A stretch of 6,189 nt of DNA, taken from Chromatiales bacterium. GTDB taxonomy: Bacteria > Pseudomonadota > Gammaproteobacteria > Chromatiales > Chromatiaceae. The stretch lies in NCBI GenBank assembly GCA_022360595.1, contig JAKSCN010000151.1, forward strand, positions 1-6,189, given 5' to 3'. The notes beneath the pieces were generated by a model that saw nothing but the letters and a program-made list of their open reading frames with translations, was not told where the DNA came from and did not search any database. Shown in pieces: positions 1-3,739 of the stretch (position 1 is the stretch's first letter; every line of letters starts with the position of its first letter). Both the position numbers and the translations under genes were made by a program.

Positions 1-240
1 ATGCTAAAGCTGAAGCAAGGTATCCTGCTATGACAATTATCGTGGGGCTTGCTTAGCTGAAGGTGCTAATGGCTGCGTCGCCATCATCTACTATTGGCCG
101 GCGATTATAACGGGGTGCCTGGATCATTACTGTGATCTATTACCATATTTGTTGGGAGTTTATGAGTTGATTATGTGGTGGTCTTGATGCTATGCGGCAA
201 ATGATATGTTTCTGATCATCTATTTGCGTCTTTTACAGTG

Positions 241-390
241 CTAGTGAAGTATTTCAGAGTAAGGGATGTGTCTGCCAAGGAACCAAAACCAAGTTGATAT
301 TTTTAGTTCTCGTATTCTTCTGTTTCCCCAAATATGGATGACGATGCACAATCCACATGCCACAGCAATACTGAGGAAACCCATGATCAT
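241..390 (-). CDS. Possible small single-span membrane protein (49 aa)
   Basis: This short frame runs from an ATG at 390-388 to a TAG at 243-241. I read it codon by codon. Residues 1-22 (MIMGFLSIAVACGLCIVIHI followed by WG) are almost entirely hydrophobic and could form one membrane span. A basic stretch follows (NRRIRELK), which by the positive-inside rule would place the C-terminus in the cytoplasm. The tail is aromatic (STWFWFLGRHIPY). The bases before the start read AAGAG, 7 bases from the ATG, which is a modest ribosome binding site. A second ATG two codons later is an alternative start. I recognise no family. The frame lies in otherwise non-coding DNA, so chance is a real possibility; the ordered hydrophobic-then-basic layout is the only positive argument. 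Confidence 0.3.
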   Translation of the reverse strand: MIMGFLSIAVACGLCIVIHIWGNRRIRELKISTWFWFLGRHIPYSEILH

Positions 391-558
391 TCAGCTACTC
401 TTATGTTCCGTATGTGTTTTCTAACTGATTGTATTCAATGAAAAAAACCTGCTGCTGAAAGTCGGGCCTGAAACCAGAAGTATTCCTTTTGAAACAATGA
501 GCTCTCAAACCCACTACTACTCTTAATCAATACTTGTCTAAAATTTAAGGAAGTTAGG

Positions 559-572
559 GCCTCGTAAGAGGC
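559..572 (+). promoter_or_regulatory. Small hairpin with a GUAA (GNRA) tetraloop in the leader of the coiled-coil gene
   Basis: GCCTC (559-563) and GAGGC (568-572) form a perfect 5-bp stem closed by a C-G pair around the loop GTAA. In RNA this is a GNRA-type tetraloop, a notably stable fold. It ends 9 bases before the GGAGG ribosome binding site at 582-586. It could affect translation or mRNA stability if the transcript starts upstream of it. No run of T follows, so it is not a terminator. Confidence 0.35.
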
Positions 573-594
573 AAATGAAGCGGAGGGCAACTAT

Positions 595-903
595 ATGGCC
601 GACGTTAATAAACTTGCCGAGCAACACATTAGAGAGCATGAAGTGCGGCTGACACGCTTGGATGAGCTGTTGGGGCAGGCCGAGGAGAAAAAGGCCGAGA
701 GTACTGAGGATTCGCAAATCAGTGAGGATCTGGCGGTTTTGCGGCGAGAGCGGGATAAGCTTGCCAGTCATGTCGATGAACTCAAGCTCCGGTCCAAGGA
801 GAACTGGCAGGAGGAGCAGATCGGCAAGACCGGGCCCATGGGGATCTGGGATGCGGTGGCACAGCAGTTGGAAAAACTGGTAGAGCGCATGGAGCGCAAG
901 TGA
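595..903 (+). CDS. Small coiled-coil protein of unknown function (102 aa)
   Basis: This is a soluble, strongly charged protein with no signal peptide and no membrane segment. Residues 5-32 and about 43-70 are rich in Leu, Glu, Lys and Arg with heptad-like spacing (for example DLAVLRRERDKLASHVDEL), which suggests a helical hairpin or coiled coil. A glycine/proline break follows (GKTGPMGIWD, residues 77-86). The protein ends with an amphipathic helix (AVAQQLEKLVERMERK). That WD-containing break and tail look like the most constrained part. The start is well supported: GGAGG at 582-586 sits 8 bases before the ATG. An open frame on the opposite strand is judged a shadow, because this frame has both the ribosome binding site and protein-like composition. 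The next gene begins 165 bases later, so it may be a separate unit. I do not recognise its function. Oligomerisation or a scaffold role is only inferred from the helices. Confidence 0.8.
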   Translation: MADVNKLAEQHIREHEVRLTRLDELLGQAEEKKAESTEDSQISEDLAVLRRERDKLASHVDELKLRSKENWQEEQIGKTGPMGIWDAVAQQLEKLVERMERK

Positions 904-1068
904 GCGGCGTGTCACTCGTTTTCTGACTGGTATAGATCACTCTTTTCCCAACCACTGATTGGCTGGCCGATTGTCTTGGGCCTTCGGGAGTCAGCCGTGG
1001 TGGTGGATATTGATACAACTTTTCCAGGGCCTGTTAACAGGCCCTGGTGCAATGAGGGAAGTGTGCTC
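904..1068. other. Intergenic gap before the oxidoreductase gene
   Basis: The gap contains the 24-bp palindrome at 1024-1047 and the ribosome binding site of the next gene. TATAGA at 931-936 resembles a -10 hexamer, but no fitting -35 hexamer precedes it. No stem followed by a T-run was found, so termination after the coiled-coil gene is not visible. The oxidoreductase frame stays open back to a TTG at 976, but the residues this adds do not resemble the family. Confidence 0.5.
1024..1047. promoter_or_regulatory. Perfect 24-bp palindrome upstream of the oxidoreductase gene
   Basis: The half-site CCAGGGCCTGTT (1024-1035) is followed directly by its exact reverse complement (1036-1047), centred on GTTAAC. 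As DNA it could be an operator for a dimeric regulator. As RNA it would fold into a 10-bp GC-rich stem with a UUAA loop. It ends 6 bases before the ribosome binding site GAGGGAAG (1054-1061). The flanking bases do not extend the symmetry. The + strand has no T-run after it. The TTTT run lies on the 5' side and would read as AAAA after the stem on the minus strand, so an intrinsic terminator is unlikely in either direction. Confidence 0.5.
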
Positions 1069-2058
1069 ATGAAAGCGGTTGTGTACACAGAATATGGCCC
1101 GCCGGATGTGCTTCAGCTCAAAGAGGTGGATAAACCGGTTCCCAAGGACAATGAAGTATTGATAAGAACTTACGCGACAACTGTCGTGGCGGGGGATTGT
1201 GAGCTTCGCAGTTTTACGTTTCCGCTCTGGTTTTGGCTCCCCTTGCGGTTTTATATAGGATTAATAAGACCAACCAGAGTCACTATATTGGGACAGGAGT
1301 TGGCCGGGGAGGTTGAGTTCGTCGGTAAAGATGTAAAGCTGTTTAGCAAAGGTGATCAGGTTTTTGCCGCTACCGAAGTCAGTTTTGGCGCATATGCCGA
1401 GTATAAGTGTATGCGTGAAGATAAGCCGCTGGCATTAAAGCCAACCAATATGACCTATGAGGAAGCCGCCGCTGTGCCTACCGGCGGACTTAATGCACTG
1501 CATTATCTTAGAATGGGCAATATTCAGCGTGGTGATAAAGTGCTTATCAACGGTGCGGCTGGGAATATCGGCTCCTTTGCGGTGCAGCTTGCCAAGTACT
1601 TTGGTGCTGAAGTGACCGGTGTGGATAGCCGTGAGAAGTTGGATATGCTGCGCTCGATTGGTGCAGATCACGTCATTGATTACAGGCAGGAGGATTTCAC
1701 TCAAAGCGGTGAGCGCTATGATGTTATTTTTGACGTGGTAGGCAAGAGTTCGTTTTCACGGAGTGTCAGATCGCTCACGAAAAATGGGCGTTACCTTTTG
1801 GCCAATCCTGTGTTGTCGGATATGGTACGGGGAGTATGGACTTCAATGACAAGCCGCAAGACAGTACTATTTCGATTTGCCGCCTATAAATCAAAGGATC
1901 TCATTTTTCTCAAAGAGCTTATTGAGGCGGGTCAGTTAAAGTCCGTCATCGATAGACGTTATCCGCTGGAGCAGATTGCCGAAGCGCACCGGTATGTGGA
2001 TGAGGGGCGCAAAAAGGGAAATGTTGTGATCACGTTGATGCATAACAACGAGCATTAA
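1069..2058 (+). CDS. Zinc-independent medium-chain dehydrogenase/reductase (quinone oxidoreductase-like, 329 aa)
   Basis: This is a predicted cytosolic NAD(P)H-dependent oxidoreductase of the MDR superfamily, close to quinone oxidoreductases and enoyl/alkenal reductases; the substrate is unknown. The GroES-like N-terminal domain begins MKAVVYTEYGPPDVLQL. GQELAGEVEFVG (75-86) and GDQVFA (95-100) are typical of the family, as is EEAAAVPTGGLNALH (131-145). The Rossmann domain carries NGAAGNIGSFAVQLAK (161-176), the nucleotide-binding loop, followed by VDSREK (185-190) and IGADHVIDY (197-205). The usual catalytic and structural zinc ligands are missing, so it should work without metal. Residues 51-68 are unusually hydrophobic and aromatic, which I take as a substrate-pocket feature rather than a membrane span. 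The length fits the family. The ATG at 1069 is chosen because GAGGGAAG lies 7 bases upstream and the protein then starts at the conserved strand; the upstream TTG at 976 adds 31 residues unlike the family. The NADAR gene follows 23 bases later. Confidence 0.9.
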   Translation: MKAVVYTEYGPPDVLQLKEVDKPVPKDNEVLIRTYATTVVAGDCELRSFTFPLWFWLPLRFYIGLIRPTRVTILGQELAGEVEFVGKDVKLFSKGDQVFAATEVSFGAYAEYKCMREDKPLALKPTNMTYEEAAAVPTGGLNALHYLRMGNIQRGDKVLINGAAGNIGSFAVQLAKYFGAEVTGVDSREKLDMLRSIGADHVIDYRQEDFTQSGERYDVIFDVVGKSSFSRSVRSLTKNGRYLLANPVLSDMVRGVWTSMTSRKTVLFRFAAYKSKDLIFLKELIEAGQLKSVIDRRYPLEQIAEAHRYVDEGRKKGNVVITLMHNNEH

Positions 2059-2081
2059 AACCATCGAGATAGGGAAGTAAC

Positions 2082-2630
2082 TTGAAAATACGCAATAGAG
2101 AAGAGCTTGCCGATTATGTGAATCGTGGCAATAAAGTGAAGTATCTGTTCTTTTGGGGACACCAGAAAGGAAAAGCAGGTGTTTCCAAAAGTTGTTTCAG
2201 TCAATGGTATGAGTCGCCGTTTCAGGAAGAGGGAAAGAGGTTTGTTACGGCTGAGCATTACATGATGTATCACAAGGCCAAACTCTTTGGTGATACAGCC
2301 ATCGCTGAAAAGGTACTGGCTGCAACTAATCCGGGCGACGCAAAAGCCTTGGGCCGTCAGGTATCAGGTTTTAATGAGCAGACTTGGCTGAAACATCGCT
2401 TCGATATTGTGGTTGATGCAAACCTGGTTAAGTTTTCTCAAAATCCTGAGCTGAAAACGTTTCTTCTAAATACGAGCAATCATGTGTTAGTGGAGGCGAG
2501 CCCCGTCGATAAAATTTGGGGCATTGGCTTAGCTCAGGATGATACAGCGTCGGAGAACCCGAACAGATGGAAAGGATTGAATCTTTTGGGCTTTGCGCTG
2601 ATGGAAGTGCGTGACCAGCTTTCTGGTTAG
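2082..2630 (+). CDS. NADAR-domain protein, YbiA-like N-glycosidase (182 aa)
   Basis: It belongs to the NADAR/DUF1768 family. Characterised YbiA/RibX-type members hydrolyse the N-glycosidic bond of early, reactive riboflavin-pathway intermediates; other NADAR proteins remove ADP-ribose from nucleic-acid bases. Visible family signatures are YLFFWGHQ (21-28), SQWYESPF (40-47), the conserved TAEHYMMYHKAKLFGD (56-71) with the likely catalytic Glu58, KALGRQV (88-94), WLKHRFDIV (102-110), EASPVDKIWGIGL (138-150) and NRWKGLNLLGFALMEVR (161-177). All core motifs are intact, so it should be active. The start is a TTG at 2082, supported by AGGGAAG at 2071-2077 and by the protein beginning at the expected place; a weak start codon suggests low expression. 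It follows the oxidoreductase gene by 23 bases. No ADP-ribosyltransferase such as DarT is in the window, so the metabolite clean-up role is favoured over a toxin-antitoxin role. Confidence 0.9.
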   Translation: MKIRNREELADYVNRGNKVKYLFFWGHQKGKAGVSKSCFSQWYESPFQEEGKRFVTAEHYMMYHKAKLFGDTAIAEKVLAATNPGDAKALGRQVSGFNEQTWLKHRFDIVVDANLVKFSQNPELKTFLLNTSNHVLVEASPVDKIWGIGLAQDDTASENPNRWKGLNLLGFALMEVRDQLSG

Positions 2631-2719
2631 ATTGCGTTAAATGGCAAGTGGCAGTTGGTGATCGATAATTCATTTGGGCCGGAAGTGTTGAATGTATAGC
2701 AGGCCACAAGGAGAGATTT
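2631..2719. other. Short gap between the NADAR and HAD genes
   Basis: The gap is 89 bases long. GATAAT at 2664-2669 resembles a -10 hexamer, but no good -35 hexamer lies 16 to 18 bases upstream, so an internal promoter is possible but unsupported. No terminator-like stem with a T-run is present. The gap ends in the strong ribosome binding site AAGGAGAG (2708-2715) of the HAD gene. Confidence 0.4.
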
Positions 2720-3358
2720 GTGCACCATGTAATGTTTGATGTGGATGGTACCTTGGTTAAGTCCTATGATTTTGACGAGGCCTGTTATTTGGAGTCTATT
2801 GCCGAGGTCTTGGGCCATGAGCTGGACACGGATTGGAGCAGCTACCCCCATATCACCGATACAGGGATTCTGAATCAGCACCTTAAACGAATTGGGTTTA
2901 TGGATAGGCAGGGGGAGATTCAGAAAAAGGTTAAGGGAGTATTTGTCGATAAAATTTCCCAGCATGTAGCAGCCTCTCCAGTGCGGGAGGTGCCTGGGGC
3001 CACCGCGTTTATCGCCCGGCTGAAAACGATGGATAACGTCAGTCTATCCATTGCAACGGGTGGCTGGTTGGAGACGGCAAAGTTGAAGCTCGATTCTGCG
3101 GGTATCGATTATGCTGGTATTCCAATTGCTTCATCGAATGATCACTATGCACGCACAGAGATTATGAAAATTGCCAAGGCCAAGGCGAATGTTGCTTCCG
3201 ATCATAAGCTAACCTATTTTGGTGATGCGGCATGGGATAAGAAAGCGTGCAGCGAGTTGGGTTTTAATTTTGTACTGGTCGGAAATCGTGTGGCCAATCA
3301 TCAGGCAGTTAGCGATCTAACCGCAGTCGATCAAGCCTTGGGGTTTATCGGTTTATAG
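2720..3358 (+). CDS. HAD-superfamily hydrolase, phosphoglycolate phosphatase-like (212 aa)
   Basis: This is a predicted cytosolic, magnesium-dependent phosphatase of the haloacid dehalogenase superfamily with an alpha-helical cap (subclass I). Motif I is VMFDVDGTLV (4-13), with nucleophile Asp7 and acid/base Asp9. Motif II is SIATGGW (110-116), with Thr113. Lys121 or Lys123 (in AKLKLDSAGI) supplies motif III. Motif IV is YFGDAAWDKKAC (166-177), with Asp169 and Asp173 for the metal. Residues about 15-90 form the cap. All catalytic residues are present. The substrate cannot be read from sequence; small phosphorylated metabolites are typical. The GTG start at 2720 is preferred because AAGGAGAG (2708-2715) precedes it at good spacing and it supplies the first residues of the motif I strand; the ATG at 2732 would truncate that strand. 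It probably shares a transcript with the NADAR gene 89 bases upstream, which makes a phosphorylated nucleotide or flavin-pathway substrate a reasonable guess. Confidence 0.88.
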   Translation: MHHVMFDVDGTLVKSYDFDEACYLESIAEVLGHELDTDWSSYPHITDTGILNQHLKRIGFMDRQGEIQKKVKGVFVDKISQHVAASPVREVPGATAFIARLKTMDNVSLSIATGGWLETAKLKLDSAGIDYAGIPIASSNDHYARTEIMKIAKAKANVASDHKLTYFGDAAWDKKACSELGFNFVLVGNRVANHQAVSDLTAVDQALGFIGL

Positions 3359-3359
3359 G

Positions 3360-3398
3360 GAGCGGCTCCAGTAAGGGGTTATGCTGGAGCGCCCGCTC
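3360..3398. terminator. Bulged GC-rich hairpin between convergent genes
   Basis: GCTCCAG (3365-3371) pairs with CTGGAGC (3384-3390) around a 12-base loop. After a 3-base bulge (3391-3393), GAGCG (3360-3364) pairs with CGCTC (3394-3398). The structure starts just after the HAD stop codon (3356-3358) and ends 13 bases from the stop codon of the convergent gene. It could therefore end or protect transcripts from both sides. Neither strand has a T-run after the stem, so it is not a classical intrinsic terminator; a 3'-end stabilising role is equally possible. Confidence 0.4.
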
Positions 3399-3411
3399 AG
3401 CAACAGATAGG

Positions 3412-3738
3412 TTAGTCGAGGTTTAGGTTGCGGTGGAGTTGCTGCCTGAGTATATGTAGCGGTTTTCTGAGTGAGTTCAGTTGTTCGTCGTTGAGTGTTT
3501 CTGCCAAGAGCGCTTCCAACTTGGTGTGATAGGCATCCAGGCTGCTTTTCAGCGGGAGGGCTTTCTCTTCCGAAGGGCTACCTGTTGATGGTGCGTCGAT
3601 GAGCGTCACTGCTTGGGAGCGGCGCATCGGTTTTTGCCCGCCGCCTTCCAGTTTGGAGGCCAGTAATGGGCCGGTTTTACGGTAGCTTTCGCTATCCAGT
3701 TGAAACGTTTCACCAATTTTCAGATCACTAAATTTCAT
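3412..3738 (-). CDS. Conserved-looking hypothetical protein directly after rapA (108 aa)
   Basis: I do not recognise a named family. The N-terminal half (residues 1-48) looks like a compact beta-type domain: MKFSDLKIGETFQLDSESYRK, then KTGPLLASKLEGGG and PMRRSQAVTLI. The KTGP-to-MRRSQAV segment looks like the signature part. A Ser/Pro/Glu-rich linker (50-62) follows, then a helical, Leu- and Gln-rich C-terminal half (66-105, including ALLAETLNDEQLNSLRK and LHILRQQLHR) that could pack as a helical hairpin or bind a partner. There is no signal peptide or membrane span. The ATG at 3738 is one base after the rapA TAA (3742-3740), and only a weak GTGAG precedes it inside the end of rapA. Translation is therefore probably coupled to rapA, which hints at a related role, such as a RapA or RNA-polymerase accessory factor. 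That role is inference from position only. Confidence 0.75.
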   Translation of the reverse strand: MKFSDLKIGETFQLDSESYRKTGPLLASKLEGGGQKPMRRSQAVTLIDAPSTGSPSEEKALPLKSSLDAYHTKLEALLAETLNDEQLNSLRKPLHILRQQLHRNLNLD

Positions 3739-3739
3739 T

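Larger units (their letters stand above)
1..594. other. Gene-poor, AT-rich region upstream of the coiled-coil gene
   Basis: No long reading frame with coding character was found on either strand; most frames are broken every 10 to 20 codons. The stretch is visibly richer in A and T than the rest of the window. It contains a short inverted repeat (GATCA at 122-126 and TGATC at 133-137), a possible small membrane-protein gene on the minus strand (241-390) and a GUAA-loop hairpin at 559-572. Positions 521-548 are especially AT-rich and include TAAAAT at 539-544, which could act as a -10 element, but no convincing -35 element lies at the right distance. I saw no tRNA, rRNA, transposase remnant or repeat array. 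It is probably an intergenic spacer carrying the promoter of the gene at 595. Confidence 0.6.

Noticed and set aside
1..56. Possible 3' end of an upstream gene (frame 3, ending ...YPAMTIIVGLA, TAG at 54-56)
   Set aside because: Only 17 complete codons are visible and no family is recognisable. It could equally be chance.
70..132. Short plus-strand frame containing LLLAGDYNGVPG, reminiscent of an exonuclease III-type GDxN motif
   Set aside because: Only about 20 codons lie between stop codons and no other motif of the family is present. It is treated as coincidence.
440..470. A-run followed by CCTGCTGCTG, considered as a minus-strand intrinsic terminator
   Set aside because: The T-run is present on the minus strand, but no stable stem directly precedes it.
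538..915. 125-codon frame on the strand opposite the coiled-coil gene
   Set aside because: It overlaps the whole plus-strand gene, which has a strong ribosome binding site and protein-like composition. The opposite frame is explained as a shadow.
976..1068. N-terminal extension of the oxidoreductase from a TTG start
   Set aside because: The extra 31 residues do not resemble the family and cross the palindrome. The ATG at 1069 has a good ribosome binding site and begins at the conserved first strand.
1080..1089. 10-base palindrome TGTGTACACA at the start of the oxidoreductase gene
   Set aside because: It is short, lies inside coding sequence and is easily explained by chance.
2505..2957. 13-base direct repeat GTCGATAAAATTT at 2505-2517 and 2945-2957
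   Set aside because: It lies inside two unrelated coding sequences, where both copies encode VDKI. One match of this length is not surprising in a window this size.
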